Notes: a model not told the origin generated them from the letters alone. A stretch of 64,000 nucleotides of DNA from Aquamicrobium defluvii (GCF_004363725.1 NZ_SNZF01000019.1:24866-88865), one strand, 5' to 3'. Shown: positions 34,709 to 46,748, numbered from the stretch's first letter. Numbers and translations: made by a program.

Positions 34709-35929
34709 CTACAGCCCTTCGGCTATCGCCTGGAAAGCGGCGATGCTCTCCTCGATCATGATGTCACCGGTGCTGTTGTAGTCCGCATAGGCGGAGCTCT
34801 TGGCAATGACGACGCGCCGTTCCGGATTCACGTAGATGAACTGCCCGTAAATGCCGATGCCGGTAAAATCGCCGCCCTTGCGGTCGGCAGGTATCCACCA
34901 CTGGTAGCCATAGCCCTTCAGCCTGCGGCCCGTCTCATCCTGCCGGCCGGGCATGAGATGGGCTGAATCGGGTGTCACCGAAGCCTGCACCCAATCGGCA
35001 GGCACGATCTGCTCCCCCAGATGATTTCGGCCCTGATTGAGATAGAGAAGGCCGAAACGCGCGTAATCGCGCAGCACCGCATTGAGACCGCCGGCAGCGA
35101 TGGCCTCGCCTTTCTGATCCACCAGCCAGTAGGCATCGGCCTCCGTGCCCAGCTTCGACCACAGGATTTCGTTGAAATAATCGGCCAGCGGCTTGCCCGT
35201 CGCGCCTTCCAGCACAAGGCCCAGCACCTGCGTGTCGGCCGAGACGTAACGGTTCACGGTGCCTTGCGGGATGTCGTTCTTCAGATGCGCCGTGAAGTCG
35301 GCGACCGAGCCGCGCAAGATCTGGATGATGTAGCGCACGATATCGGAATTGAGATCGCCATAGTCCTCATTGAAGCCGATGCCGGACGACATCTGCAACA
35401 CGTTCCTGACCGTCACGCCCCTGTAGCCGCCTTCGGCAAGAACGGGGGCGTAAGCCTCGACCGGCTGGCCGATGTCGATGAGCCCGTCAGCCACGGCCCT
35501 GCCAACGAGCGCGGAGACGAAGGACTTCGAAAGCGACATGGCGATGGACTGGGTACCCTGCCCGTTGCCGCGCAGATAGCGCTCATGGACGATAACCCCA
35601 TCCCGGATGACGATCAGGCCCGTCGTCTGCGAACTCTCGATCCAGTCTTCGACCGACCTGCTCTGCCCCGCGAAACTGTAGCTGTCCGGCAGCGGCCGCT
35701 CGCGCTTTTCCAGAAGGCTGGCGGCCGCGCTTTTCGGCACCCGCACCGATGGGTATTTCACGAAAAGAGAACGAAAATTCCGATCGATCACGTCCGGCTT
35801 GAAGTTGCCTGCATATTCAAGCGCCGCGCGGTAGTCGAGGATCGTGTCGCGATAGACCCAAGCGGCCCCTCCCGCCACCATGACCACGGCCGCCCCGATG
35901 CCGAGGCTCCACCGAAGAACCTTTTTCAT
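34709..35929 (-). CDS. beta-lactamase-fold serine hydrolase (class C / NylB-like)
   Basis: A 406-residue protein with an N-terminal membrane anchor or uncleaved signal (about residues 5-25). The SxxK catalytic motif is SLSK in IAMSLSKSFVSALVG (about residue 133), and a second motif, RYVSADTQ, places Tyr-x-Ser as in 6-aminohexanoate-dimer hydrolases. GIGIYGQFIYVNPERRVVIAK is the third strand. Relatives include esterases, D-peptidases and nylon-oligomer hydrolases, so the substrate is open. It probably acts on the outside of the inner membrane. The stop is 2 bases from that of convergent moeB. Confidence 0.88.
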   Translation of the reverse strand: MKKVLRWSLGIGAAVVMVAGGAAWVYRDTILDYRAALEYAGNFKPDVIDRNFRSLFVKYPSVRVPKSAAASLLEKRERPLPDSYSFAGQSRSVEDWIESSQTTGLIVIRDGVIVHERYLRGNGQGTQSIAMSLSKSFVSALVGRAVADGLIDIGQPVEAYAPVLAEGGYRGVTVRNVLQMSSGIGFNEDYGDLNSDIVRYIIQILRGSVADFTAHLKNDIPQGTVNRYVSADTQVLGLVLEGATGKPLADYFNEILWSKLGTEADAYWLVDQKGEAIAAGGLNAVLRDYARFGLLYLNQGRNHLGEQIVPADWVQASVTPDSAHLMPGRQDETGRRLKGYGYQWWIPADRKGGDFTGIGIYGQFIYVNPERRVVIAKSSAYADYNSTGDIMIEESIAAFQAIAEGL

Positions 35930-36025
35930 GTCCCCCTCCTCCAGTGCTGCGGACGATAGAGAGGGTTTGCGCCACCGGCAATGGCGGGCGAGCTTACGCT
36001 GGGGAGAGCCGAAGATGGCCGAACC

Positions 36026-37027
36026 TCAGATGCGGCTTGGAATCACGCGGTCCGGCGGGCGGTGCCCGTCGCAGAAGGCACGGATGTTGATGATGACCTT
36101 TTCGCCCATATCGATGCGGCCTTCCAGCGTGGCCGAGCCCATATGCGGCAACAGCACAGCCTTGCCCTTGGCGGCCAGCTTGAGCAAGCGGGGATTGATC
36201 GCCGGCTCGTTCTCGTAGACATCGAGGCCGACACCCGCGAGCTTGCCGGTCTCCAGCATCCGGATCAACGCTTCCTCGTCGATCAGGTCGCCGCGCGCCG
36301 TGTTGACCAGATAGGCGCTGGGCTGCATCAGCGCCAGCCGCCGCGCCGACAGCAGGTGGAAGGTGGCCGGCGTCGAAGGGCAGTTGACCGAGATGATGTC
36401 CATGCGGGCCAGCATCTGGTCGAGGCTTTCCCAATAGGTCGCCTCCAGCTCATCTTCCAGTGCGCCCATGACACGGTGGCGATTGTGATAGTGGATCGAC
36501 AGGCCAAACGCCTTGGCACGCCGGGCCACCGCGGTACCGATGCGGCCCATGCCGACGATACCCAGCCGTTTGCCCCATATGCGCCGGCCAAGCATCCATG
36601 TCGGCGACCAGCCCGCCCATTTCTTGCCTTCCGGCAGAATGTTCGCGCCTTCCGTCAGCCGGCGCGGCACGGACAGGATCAGCGCCATGGTCATATCGGC
36701 CGTATCCTCGGTCAGCACGCCCGGCGTATTGGTCACGGTGATGCCTCTGGCGGTTGCCGCAGCAACGTCGATCTTCTCGATACCGTTGCCGAAATTGGCG
36801 ACCAGCTTCAGGTTCGGGCCGGCTTCGGCAATCACCTGCGCATCGATCGTGTCGGTCACGGTGGGGACGAGCACGTCGGCTTCCTTCACGGCCGCGATGA
36901 GTTCCGCCTGGCTCATCGGCCTGTCCTCGACATTCAGCCGCGCGTCGAACAGTTCTCGCATGCGCGTCTCGACAGGGTCGGGCAGCTTGCGCGTGATGAC
37001 GACGAGAGGCTTCTTCCTGCCGGCCAT
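36026..37027 (-). CDS. D-2-hydroxyacid dehydrogenase (glyoxylate/hydroxypyruvate reductase type)
   Basis: A 333-residue NAD(P)-dependent dehydrogenase. The Rossmann loop is GIVGMGRIGTAVARR (about 155-169). The catalytic arginine is in NTARGDLIDEEAL and the glutamate in DVYENEP. The histidine is in LLPHMGSAT. The closest class by pattern is glyoxylate reductase / D-glycerate dehydrogenase (GyaR), but the substrate is not proven. ATG 37027 is chosen since MAGRKKPLVVITRKLP is the usual start, and upstream in-frame sequence is unlike a protein. Confidence 0.92.
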   Translation of the reverse strand: MAGRKKPLVVITRKLPDPVETRMRELFDARLNVEDRPMSQAELIAAVKEADVLVPTVTDTIDAQVIAEAGPNLKLVANFGNGIEKIDVAAATARGITVTNTPGVLTEDTADMTMALILSVPRRLTEGANILPEGKKWAGWSPTWMLGRRIWGKRLGIVGMGRIGTAVARRAKAFGLSIHYHNRHRVMGALEDELEATYWESLDQMLARMDIISVNCPSTPATFHLLSARRLALMQPSAYLVNTARGDLIDEEALIRMLETGKLAGVGLDVYENEPAINPRLLKLAAKGKAVLLPHMGSATLEGRIDMGEKVIINIRAFCDGHRPPDRVIPSRI

Positions 37028-37211
37028 ATTTACCCCGATCACGGTTACCGTTGAGACCTCTTTAACCAAGACCGGCGAAACTGCAAAGCGGTCGCGGTTC
37101 GATAGCTCCCATGCACCAAGCATGTACCAAGCCGAACCGGCGAAGACAAAGAAAAAGGGGCGGCGCCATCGCACCCGCTCCGCTCAACATAATGCCTGCA
37201 AGGGAACGAAA

Positions 37212-37790
37212 GTGTCTGGTTTCGTGTCGTTTCGCCTTAGCCGTCTTGCCCTGGGCGCAGCATTGCTCGGCCTCGTCGCCCCGGATTTCGTCCATGCACA
37301 GTCTGCCGGTGCGCAGTCGGCAGGCGCCCAGTCGCAGAATGTGCGTGTCGGACCCAGCGGCCTGCCGCTTCCGCGCTTCGTCAGCCTGAAGTCGGCGCGC
37401 GTCAATTCCCGCGTCGGCCCCGGCACCAACTATTCGGTGGACTGGATGTACACCAAGGCCGGCCTGCCGATGGAGATCATCCAGGAGTATGACAACTGGC
37501 GGCGCGTGCGCGATGCGGACGGCTCGGAAGGCTGGATCAACCAGTCACTGCTTTCGGGCAAGCGCACCGCGATCGTCGCTCCCTGGCAGCGCGGCAAGGA
37601 TACGCGAATCAACCTGCTGCGTCGTCCGTCCGAGGAGGCAGGCGTCGTTGCCATGCTGGAGCCCGGCGTGATCGGAACGATCAAATCCTGCGACGGCAAA
37701 TGGTGCGAGATGAGCTTTGGCGGCCGCTCCGGATGGATTAGCCAGTCATTGGTCTGGGGTGCCTATCCCGGCGAAAAGGTGGAGGACTGA
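37212..37790 (+). CDS. secreted SH3-domain protein
   Basis: About 192 residues from GTG 37212, preceded by an AGGGAACG ribosome-binding element. A Sec signal ends near VHA (about residue 28), followed by a short tandem QSAG repeat, then two bacterial SH3 domains (about 52-110 with ARVNSRVGPGTNYSVDW, and about 118-180 with TRINLLRRPSEEAGVVAML). Such proteins bind peptidoglycan or act as periplasmic adaptors. It diverges from the dehydrogenase gene. The frame is open much further upstream, but that part is antisense to the dehydrogenase and not real. Confidence 0.85.
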   Translation: MSGFVSFRLSRLALGAALLGLVAPDFVHAQSAGAQSAGAQSQNVRVGPSGLPLPRFVSLKSARVNSRVGPGTNYSVDWMYTKAGLPMEIIQEYDNWRRVRDADGSEGWINQSLLSGKRTAIVAPWQRGKDTRINLLRRPSEEAGVVAMLEPGVIGTIKSCDGKWCEMSFGGRSGWISQSLVWGAYPGEKVED

Positions 37791-37796
37791 GACAGC

Positions 37797-38153
37797 TCAG
37801 TCCCTGCCGATGCGGCCAAGATGCGTGTCGCGGAACGCCGAGGTTTCCTTCAGACCATAACCCAGCGCCCTGTCCACGCCGATATGGGCAAGCCAGATCA
37901 GGCCAAGGCTGACCGGCAATCCAGCACCCGCTGCATACCCGCCGGCCAGCAGCGCCAGCGGCCACGGCGTCGTGTGAAATGCGTTGTAGACATACGCGCC
38001 CATGCGGGGACCCTTCAAATAGGCCAGCATTGAAAGGTCGGGGGCAAGAAGCAGAACGGCAAACAGCCCCCACCCTGCACCTGAAAAGGCATAGAAGGCG
38101 ACTGCGGCAACGAATAGCGCCCCACCTTCAATTCTCAGAAGCGCTTTCGTCAC
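37797..38153 (-). CDS. DUF4260 family membrane protein
   Basis: A 118-residue, mostly hydrophobic protein with about four membrane helices. It matches the DUF4260 pattern (LLLAPDLSMLAYLKGPRMGAYVYN, then LIWLAHIGVDRALGYGLK). No function is known for this family. It ends 7 bases from the convergent SH3 gene and its start lies 15 bases after irr, so it may be co-transcribed with irr from the promoter at 38.7 kb. Confidence 0.85.
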   Translation of the reverse strand: MTKALLRIEGGALFVAAVAFYAFSGAGWGLFAVLLLAPDLSMLAYLKGPRMGAYVYNAFHTTPWPLALLAGGYAAGAGLPVSLGLIWLAHIGVDRALGYGLKETSAFRDTHLGRIGRD

Positions 38154-38168
38154 GATAAATTGTCTGGA

Positions 38169-38594
38169 TTACCGCTTCGGCCGCAGGCGGATCACGATGT
38201 CGATGTTGGCTATTTCCATACCGTCGGGCGGCTGGGGAAGATTCTTCACCGTCATCGCTTCTCCTTCAACGTCGAAGATACGGTTCTCGCCTTCGATGTA
38301 GAAGTGATGGTGATCGGAGGTATTGGTGTCGAAATAGGTTCTGGACCCTTCGACAGCCAGAATGCGCAAAAGCCCGGCTTCCGTGAACTGATGCAGCGAA
38401 TTGTAGACGGTCGCCAGAGAGACCGGCACGCCGGCCGCGAGAGCCTCCTCGTGCAGCTCTTCTGCCGAAAGATGGCGATCGCCCTTGGCGAACAGGAGCT
38501 CGGCCAGCGCAACACGCTGGCGCGTCGGCCTGAGACCGGCGTCGCGAACCCGCTTATCCACAGCGTTCCTCATCTTGGTCGCATACACATCCAT
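38169..38594 (-). CDS. irr: iron response regulator Irr (Fur family)
   Basis: About 141 residues of the Fur superfamily. The DNA-binding helix is in GLRPTRQRVALAELLFAKGDRH and VSLATVYNSLHQFTEAGLL, and the heme/metal region in DTNTSDHHHFYIEG. There is no N-terminal GCPWHD heme motif, as in most non-Bradyrhizobium Irr. Irr builds up in low iron, controls iron uptake and heme synthesis, and is degraded or inactivated with heme. ATG 38594 is preferred, but ATG 38657 (162 residues) is possible. Its position beside fabA-fabB-fabI is conserved in Rhizobiales. A near-consensus promoter lies upstream. Confidence 0.9.
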   Translation of the reverse strand: MDVYATKMRNAVDKRVRDAGLRPTRQRVALAELLFAKGDRHLSAEELHEEALAAGVPVSLATVYNSLHQFTEAGLLRILAVEGSRTYFDTNTSDHHHFYIEGENRIFDVEGEAMTVKNLPQPPDGMEIANIDIVIRLRPKR

Positions 38595-38680
38595 AATATT
38601 GTCTTCAGGTCCAGCCTGTTTGTCCCGAGCGCTGCGTTCCCGGCAAAACAAGGGCATCCGGCCAAACCATGTTCCGACCA

Positions 38681-38709
38681 GATATATTCTTTCATGACAC
38701 TTCGATCAA
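38681..38709 (-). promoter_or_regulatory. sigma-70 promoter of irr
   Basis: On the minus strand, TTGATC (38709-38704), a 17-base spacer and TATATC (38686-38681) form a good promoter with a start near 38674. With ATG 38594 this gives a leader of about 80 bases. With ATG 38657 it gives about 17. Confidence 0.7.
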
Positions 38710-38843
38710 TAGCGTGCATTGACCCGGACAAAGCGTCGCGTTAGAGCCACGTCGCAAGGTAAACCACGGTTTCCGGCCTGAAACGGACTGTGTTACCAGA
38801 ACTATAGGGCGGGATGCCGCCCGACTTGGACGGGGACGTTTTA

Positions 38844-39359
38844 ATGGCCGCAGGAAAATCCAGCTACGATTATCAGGAGTTGCTCGCCTGCGCCCGCGGC
38901 GAACTGTTCGGCCCGGGCAATGCTCAGCTTCCCTACCCGCCCATGCTGATGTTCGACCGCATCACCGAGATCAGCGAGACTGGCGGCGAATTCGACAAGG
39001 GATTTGCCCGCGCCGAACTCGATATCCATCGCGACCTCTGGTTCTTCCCCTGCCATTTCATCGGCGATCCGGTCATGCCCGGCTGCCTCGGCCTCGATGC
39101 GATGTGGCAGCTCACCGGCTTCTTCCTCGGCTGGCTGGGCGAGCCCGGCAAGGGCCGCGCGCTTTCCACCGGCGAGGTCAAGTTCACGGGCATGGTCACG
39201 CCTTCGGTCAAGAAGGTCGAATATGGCATCGACTTCAAGCGCGTTATGCGCGGCCGTTTGGTGCTCGGCATCGCCGACGGCTGGTTGAAGGCCGACGGAG
39301 AAACCATATACAAGGCCACCGACCTGAGGGTCGGCCTGTTCAAGGAAGCGACAGCCTGA
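38844..39359 (+). CDS. fabA: 3-hydroxydecanoyl-ACP dehydratase/isomerase
   Basis: The 171-residue FabA dehydrates beta-hydroxydecanoyl-ACP and isomerises the product, opening the anaerobic-type unsaturated fatty acid route. The active-site histidine is in [13 protein letters not shown] and the aspartate in [11 protein letters not shown]. Length and sequence agree with the E. coli enzyme (172 residues). ATG 38844 is the start of the conserved N-terminus. fabB and fabI follow on the same strand, forming the unsaturated fatty acid operon. Confidence 0.97.
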   Translation: MAAGKSSYDYQELLACARGELFGPGNAQLPYPPMLMFDRITEISETGGEFDKGFARAELDIHRDLWFFPCHFIGDPVMPGCLGLDAMWQLTGFFLGWLGEPGKGRALSTGEVKFTGMVTPSVKKVEYGIDFKRVMRGRLVLGIADGWLKADGETIYKATDLRVGLFKEATA

Positions 39360-39396
39360 TCCCCACCGGATCCCGCCAGCCATGAAGGAGCACTCC

Positions 39397-40617
39397 ATGA
39401 GACGCGTCGTTGTCACCGGCCTGGGTATCGTGTCTTCCATCGGCAACAATGCCGAAGAAGTGGCGGCTTCCCTTCGCGATGCCAGATCCGGCATCAGTTT
39501 TTCCGATTCCTTTGCCGAACACGGCTTCCGCTCGCAGGTATGGGGCGCACCGACGCTCGACCCGACCGAACTGGTCGACCGCCGCGCCATGCGCTTCCTG
39601 TCGCGCGGCGGCGCCTGGAACCATGTCGCGATGGATCAGGCCATCGCCGACGCGGGGCTGGAGGAAGGCGACATCACCAATGAGCGCACCGGCATCATCA
39701 TGGGCTCGGGCGGACCTTCCACACGCACCATAGTGGAAGCGGCCGAGACCACGCTGAAGAACGGCTCGCCCAAGCGCATCGGCCCCTTCGCCGTGCCGAA
39801 GGCGATGTCTTCCACCGCTTCCGCCACGCTCGCCACATGGTTCAAGATCCACGGCGTCAACTACTCGATCTCGTCGGCCTGCTCGACCTCGGCGCACTGC
39901 ATCGGCAATGCCTATGAGCTGATCCAGTGGGGCAAGCAGGACATGATCTTCGCCGGCGGGCACGAGGACCTCGACTGGTCCATGTCGAACCTTTTCGACG
40001 CCATGGGCGCCATGTCCTCGAAGTACAATGACACGCCGGCATCGGCCTCGCGCGCCTATGACGCCACCCGCGACGGCTTTGTCATCGCCGGCGGGGCGGG
40101 CGTGCTCGTTCTTGAAGAACTGGAGCACGCAAAGGCGCGCGGCGCCAAGATCTATGCCGAGCTGGTGGGCTATGGCGCCACCTCCGACGGTTTCGACATG
40201 GTCGCCCCGTCTGGCGAGGGCGCGGTGCGCTGCATGCGCCAGGCGCTGTCCACCGTTTCCGGCAAGGTCGACTACGTCAACACGCACGGCACCTCGACGC
40301 CGGTCGGCGACGCCAAGGAAATGGCGGCCATCCGCGAGGTCTTCGGCGCGGACATGCCCAACATCGCGTCCACCAAGTCTCTCACCGGCCACTCTCTGGG
40401 TGCGGCCGGCGTGCAGGAATCGATCTATTCGATCCTGCAGATGCAGGGCGGCTTCATTGGCGAAAGCGCCCATATCACCGAGCTGGACCCCGAATTCGAG
40501 GGCATGCCGATCGTGCGCAAGCGTATCGACGACGCAAAGATCGACATCGCGCTTTCCAATTCGTTCGGCTTCGGCGGCACCAACGCGACCTTGGTGTTCC
40601 AGCGATATTCCGCATAA
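39397..40617 (+). CDS. fabB: 3-oxoacyl-ACP synthase I
   Basis: A 406-residue ketosynthase that condenses malonyl-ACP with unsaturated acyl-ACP. The catalytic triad is present: Cys in [10 protein letters not shown] (about 163), His in [11 protein letters not shown] (about 298) and His in TGHSLGAAG (about 333). ATG 39397 is chosen because GGAG lies 7 bases upstream. An ATG 15 bases earlier is less well placed. fabI begins 11 bases after the stop. Confidence 0.96.
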   Translation: MRRVVVTGLGIVSSIGNNAEEVAASLRDARSGISFSDSFAEHGFRSQVWGAPTLDPTELVDRRAMRFLSRGGAWNHVAMDQAIADAGLEEGDITNERTGIIMGSGGPSTRTIVEAAETTLKNGSPKRIGPFAVPKAMSSTASATLATWFKIHGVNYSISSACSTSAHCIGNAYELIQWGKQDMIFAGGHEDLDWSMSNLFDAMGAMSSKYNDTPASASRAYDATRDGFVIAGGAGVLVLEELEHAKARGAKIYAELVGYGATSDGFDMVAPSGEGAVRCMRQALSTVSGKVDYVNTHGTSTPVGDAKEMAAIREVFGADMPNIASTKSLTGHSLGAAGVQESIYSILQMQGGFIGESAHITELDPEFEGMPIVRKRIDDAKIDIALSNSFGFGGTNATLVFQRYSA

Positions 40618-40628
40618 AGGATTCCAGA

Positions 40629-41441
40629 ATGGATTCACTGATGAAGGGCAAGCGCGGGCTTGTCATGGGGGTGGCCAACGACCACTCCATCGCATGGGGC
40701 ATCGCGCGCCAGCTTGCCGCGCAGGGTGCAGAACTGGCCTTCACCTATCAGGGCGAAGCTTTCGGCCGCCGTGTGAAGCCGCTGGCCGAACAGATCGGCG
40801 CATCGCTCCTCATCCCCTGCGACGTGGAAGACAGCGCCTCGGTCACCGCCACCTTCGACACGCTGAAAGATGAATGGGGCGGGCTCGATTTCGTCGTCCA
40901 TGCCATCGGCTTTTCCGACAAGAACGAGTTGAAGGGCCTCTATGCCGACACCACGCGCGACAATTTCGTGCGCACCATGGTGATCTCCTGCTATTCCTTC
41001 ACCGAAGTGGCCCGCAACGCTGCCGCGCTGATGAACGAAGGCGGCGCGATGTTGACGCTGACCTATGCCGGCTCGGTGCGGGTGATGCCGAACTACAACG
41101 TCATGGGCGTGGCCAAGGCCGGTCTTGAGGCGAGCGTGCGCTATCTCGCCAACGATTACGGCCCGCGCGGCATCCGCGTGAACGGTATTTCGGCCGGCCC
41201 GGTGCGCACGCTGGCAGGCGCCGGCATTTCCGATGCGCGCTACATGTTCAATTACCAGAGCCGCAACGCGCCGCTGCGCCGCACCGTCAACATCGACGAG
41301 ATCGGCAATTCCGCGCTCTACCTGCTGTCGGACCTGTCCTCGGGCGTCACCGGCGAAATCCACTACGTGGATTCCGGCTACAACATCGTTTCGATGCCGA
41401 CGCTCGACGAACTGAAGCGCATGGACAACGACAAGGGCTGA
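40629..41441 (+). CDS. fabI: enoyl-ACP reductase (NADH)
   Basis: A 270-residue short-chain dehydrogenase that carries out the last reduction of the fatty acid elongation cycle. The FabI-type nucleotide motif is GVANDHSIAWGIA (not the GxxxGxG of other SDRs), and the catalytic YNVMGVAK tyrosine-lysine pair is near residue 156-163. This class is the usual triclosan target. It is the last gene of fabA-fabB-fabI, followed by a strong terminator. Confidence 0.95.
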   Translation: MDSLMKGKRGLVMGVANDHSIAWGIARQLAAQGAELAFTYQGEAFGRRVKPLAEQIGASLLIPCDVEDSASVTATFDTLKDEWGGLDFVVHAIGFSDKNELKGLYADTTRDNFVRTMVISCYSFTEVARNAAALMNEGGAMLTLTYAGSVRVMPNYNVMGVAKAGLEASVRYLANDYGPRGIRVNGISAGPVRTLAGAGISDARYMFNYQSRNAPLRRTVNIDEIGNSALYLLSDLSSGVTGEIHYVDSGYNIVSMPTLDELKRMDNDKG

Positions 41442-41463
41442 ACCACCCCATCTCTTCCCACGG

Positions 41464-41496
41464 AAAGCCGGACCGGTACCGACCCGTCCGGCTTTT
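41464..41496 (+). terminator. terminator of fabABI
   Basis: AAAGCCGGAC (41464-41473) pairs with GTCCGGCTTT (41486-41495) and ends in TTTT. The stop codon of the convergent methyltransferase gene is 3 bases further on, so the hairpin may also act in the other direction. Confidence 0.85.
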
Positions 41497-41498
41497 GC

Positions 41499-42551
41499 TT
41501 ATCTGCGGGCCAGAAACACCTTGAAACGGTTGTCGCGCGCGATTTCCTGCGACGATGCGAAGGCGCTTGCCAGAACCGCCTCATAGGGCAGTTGCCGGTT
41601 GGCGACGATGACCAGCCGCCCGCCCGGCTTCAATGCCTTCGCAGCCGCATCGATCAGCCGCCGGCCGATTTCCGGTTCCGCCGCCCTGCCCTGATGGAAG
41701 GGCGGGTTCATGACGATCCAGTCATAGCGCCGCTCGACCGGTTCGCCGGCGAGGTCCTGCCAGAAGAAGCCGGATGCCTGCGGCACGTTGCGGCGTGCGG
41801 CTTCCAGCGCCTCGAAATCGGCTTCGTAGAGATCGAGCGACCTTATGCCGGAAAAGCGGTCCGCGATGCTGGCGGCCAGAAAGCCCCAACCTGCGCAGAA
41901 ATCCGCAATATGCCCTGAAACACCGTCGGGCATATTCCCGGCCAGCAGGCGCGAACCGGCATCGATCCTGTCGAAGGAGAACATGCCGGGCGACGTGTGG
42001 AAACGGTTCTCGACCAGCGCCGGCGGATTGTCCGAGCGCAGCTTTCCGGCAGCGTCATCGTTGTCGGGCCGATGCAGCCAGAAGGCGATGCCATGATATT
42101 TCGGCAGCGCATCGACCAGCGGTACAAGCGCGTCGATGCGCTTGCGCAGCGAGGCGATGCCGTCATCCTTGCCGCCAGCCACGAGCACCGTGCCGCCGGG
42201 GGCGACGCGCTCCAGCGCCTCGGCAATCCACAACTCGTTCTGGCCGCGATGGCGGCCTGCCAGCACCAGCGCCATGACGTAGCCATCGCCTTCGGCGCGC
42301 GGCGCGACATTGCGGCCAGCGGATTGCAGGACGCGGAAATACGGGCGGAACCCCTGCACGCAGTGCAGATCCGCCTCAAAGCCTTCCGGCAAGCGAAAAC
42401 CCGGTTCAGCGCCCAGAAACAGCACATGGCTGCCCGCCGCAGGTGCATCCAGCGCACCGGATTCAAACGGATAGAACAGGGTTTTGAGGGAATCGGAAGC
42501 CATATGCGGCTGATAGAGCAATTTGATCGCCCTTGCAGCGTCTTTTGCCAT
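41499..42551 (-). CDS. RsmC-like SAM-dependent methyltransferase
   Basis: About 350 residues with the RsmC/RlmG two-domain look: a degenerate N-terminal methyltransferase half (about 1-160) and an active C-terminal half with ADFCAGWGFLAASIAD (SAM loop) and the catalytic NPPF in MNPPFHQGRAAEP. NPPF marks N-methylation of a nucleobase, so 16S rRNA G1207 or a related guanine is the likely target. ATG 42551 is tentative: ATG 42503 and an upstream start at 42593 are in frame without a clear ribosome binding site. Confidence 0.8.
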   Translation of the reverse strand: MAKDAARAIKLLYQPHMASDSLKTLFYPFESGALDAPAAGSHVLFLGAEPGFRLPEGFEADLHCVQGFRPYFRVLQSAGRNVAPRAEGDGYVMALVLAGRHRGQNELWIAEALERVAPGGTVLVAGGKDDGIASLRKRIDALVPLVDALPKYHGIAFWLHRPDNDDAAGKLRSDNPPALVENRFHTSPGMFSFDRIDAGSRLLAGNMPDGVSGHIADFCAGWGFLAASIADRFSGIRSLDLYEADFEALEAARRNVPQASGFFWQDLAGEPVERRYDWIVMNPPFHQGRAAEPEIGRRLIDAAAKALKPGGRLVIVANRQLPYEAVLASAFASSQEIARDNRFKVFLARR

Positions 42552-42700
42552 CATCCGGCATTTTGGGACCGGCGGACTTGCATCGGACGGCACAACGACC
42601 TAGCTATGATCTGCAATCCGACAGATCAGGAACCCCGGCACGATGGATTTTTCTCTGAACGCAACGCGAACCCGCTTTGTCATCAGGGAAATCCTTGCCC

Positions 42701-44305
42701 ATGCCCGCTTCAATCGTCTGTTCCAATCTAAGCTTTTCCACGCCTGACGGCCGCCAGCTTTTCTCAAGCCTCGATCTTGCCTTCGGTCCCGGCCGCACAG
42801 GGCTGATCGGCCGCAACGGCATCGGCAAAAGCACTCTTCTCCATCTCATTGCCGGCAGGCTGAAACCGCAAGCCGGCTCCGTGACGGTCAACGGCACGAT
42901 GACCATGTTCGACCAGACCGTTCAGGTTGATCCTGCGGCGACCGTCGCCGACCTGTTCGGCGTGCGCGCACGGCTTGCCATGATCCGGACCGCCAGCGCG
43001 GGCGAGGCAACGGTCGAGGAACTGGCTGACATCGACTGGACGCTCGAGCCGCGCATGGAGGCCGCCCTTGCCCGGATGGGGCTGGATGCCATGCCGCAAA
43101 CGCCTCTGCACACGCTGTCAGGGGGCCAGCGCACCCGTGCCGGCCTTGCTGCGCTCCTTTTTTCCGATGCCGATCTCCTGCTGCTAGACGAACCCACCAA
43201 CAATCTCGACCGCGACGGCCGAAAGGCGCTCTGCGAGATGCTTGCCGGCTGGCGCAAGGGCGCGCTGGTGGTCAGCCACGATCGCGAATTGCTCGGCCTC
43301 ATGGACGAGATCGTGGAGCTGACCTCGCTCGGTGTCACCCGCTACGGCGGCAACTGGAGCCATTATCAGGAGCGCAAGGCGCTGGAACTCGCGGCCGCCC
43401 GCCACGATCTGGAGGTTGCCGAGAACAAATCGGCGGAAATCGCCCGCGCGACGCAGCTTGCATCGGAGCGCAAGGCCCGCAAGGACAGCGGCGGCCGCAG
43501 AAAGGCGGCCAAAGGCGACATGCCGCGCATTCTTCTGGGCGGCATGAAGGAACGCGCCGAAAACAGCGGCGGCGCCGGTGCGCGTCTTGCCGATGCCCGG
43601 CAGGGCGAAGCCCGCGAGGCGGTTTCAGCAGCGCGCGAGCGCATCGAGGTGCTGCAAAAACTGTCGGTCTCGCTGCCTTCCACCGGCCTTGCCGCCGGCA
43701 AGACGGTGCTGCGGCTCGATCGTATCAGCGCAGGTTACAAGGCGGACCGGCCGGTCCTGCGCGATGTGTCGCTGGCGGTGACCGGCCCCGAACGCATCGC
43801 GATCACCGGCCCGAACGGTTCGGGCAAGACGACGCTGCTGGAAGTGATCGCCGGGCGTCTCGCCCCCTTCTGCGGCACGGTAAAGGTGGCGGCGGACATG
43901 GCCATGCTTGACCAGCGCGCCAGCCTGCTGGACCCGAGCCTTTCGGTGCGCGACAATTTCCGCAAGCTCAATCCGGGCTCGACCGAGAACGCCTGCCGGT
44001 CGGCGCTCGCCCGGTTCAGGTTCCGCGCCGAGGCCGCACTTCAGCAGGTGTCGGAACTGAGCGGCGGAGAGTTGTTGCGCGCCGCACTGGCCTGTGTGCT
44101 TGGCGGCGAACGCCCCCCGCCCCTGCTCATTCTGGACGAGCCCACCAATCATCTCGACCTCGATTCCGTCGCGGCGATCGAGGCGGGGCTGCAAGCCTAT
44201 GACGGCGCGCTGCTCGTCGTCAGCCATGACGAGGCGTTTCTGGAGGCTCTCGGCATCCCGCGCCGCATCGAGCTGCCATCCGGCCGAAGCGTCGTGCCGG
44301 GGTAA
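42701..44305 (+). CDS. ABC-F family ATPase
   Basis: A 534-residue soluble protein with two ABC domains and no membrane part. The first has Walker A GRNGIGKST, the signature LSGGQRT and DEPTNNLD. A basic linker follows (about 230-310, with many Lys and Arg). The second domain has GPNGSGKTT, LSGGELLR and DEPTNHLD. ABC-F proteins such as Uup, YheS and EttA bind ribosomes or the E site, and some give antibiotic resistance. The short linker and size suggest the Uup/YheS-like housekeeping side, but the subtype is not certain. Confidence 0.9.
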   Translation: MPASIVCSNLSFSTPDGRQLFSSLDLAFGPGRTGLIGRNGIGKSTLLHLIAGRLKPQAGSVTVNGTMTMFDQTVQVDPAATVADLFGVRARLAMIRTASAGEATVEELADIDWTLEPRMEAALARMGLDAMPQTPLHTLSGGQRTRAGLAALLFSDADLLLLDEPTNNLDRDGRKALCEMLAGWRKGALVVSHDRELLGLMDEIVELTSLGVTRYGGNWSHYQERKALELAAARHDLEVAENKSAEIARATQLASERKARKDSGGRRKAAKGDMPRILLGGMKERAENSGGAGARLADARQGEAREAVSAARERIEVLQKLSVSLPSTGLAAGKTVLRLDRISAGYKADRPVLRDVSLAVTGPERIAITGPNGSGKTTLLEVIAGRLAPFCGTVKVAADMAMLDQRASLLDPSLSVRDNFRKLNPGSTENACRSALARFRFRAEAALQQVSELSGGELLRAALACVLGGERPPPLLILDEPTNHLDLDSVAAIEAGLQAYDGALLVVSHDEAFLEALGIPRRIELPSGRSVVPG

Positions 44306-44312
44306 ACGGAAA

Positions 44313-44336
44313 CGGGCGCGCCTTTCGGCACGCCCG
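44313..44336. terminator. hairpin between convergent ABC-F and pnp genes
   Basis: CGGGCG-C-GCC (44313-44322) pairs with GGC-A-CGCCCG (44327-44336) with one mismatch and a TTTC loop. The flanks are only weakly T-rich. It lies between the two convergent stops and probably terminates both. Confidence 0.6.
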
Positions 44337-44360
44337 CTGATTTCCGCAGTTGGGAAAGGA

Positions 44361-46520
<2,160 letters not shown>

Positions 46521-46748
46521 GTCTTGTCCTTCATATGCGGCCGGACCGCCGTCGCCTTCAGCGACGCGGTCCAAACCTTCTGGCTTGTTTCGGGCAGCCA
46601 CGGGCAAGACAACGGGAAGCTCGGAACGTGTCGGCCGAAGCCGGGGCGAGCATCCTGCAATCCTGCCCCATGACCGTCCACGGGGCGGTTCCGGCGACCC
46701 TCTTCGCCATGGAACCTGGTACGGGCCGATGTGAGGCCCGGATGCGAA

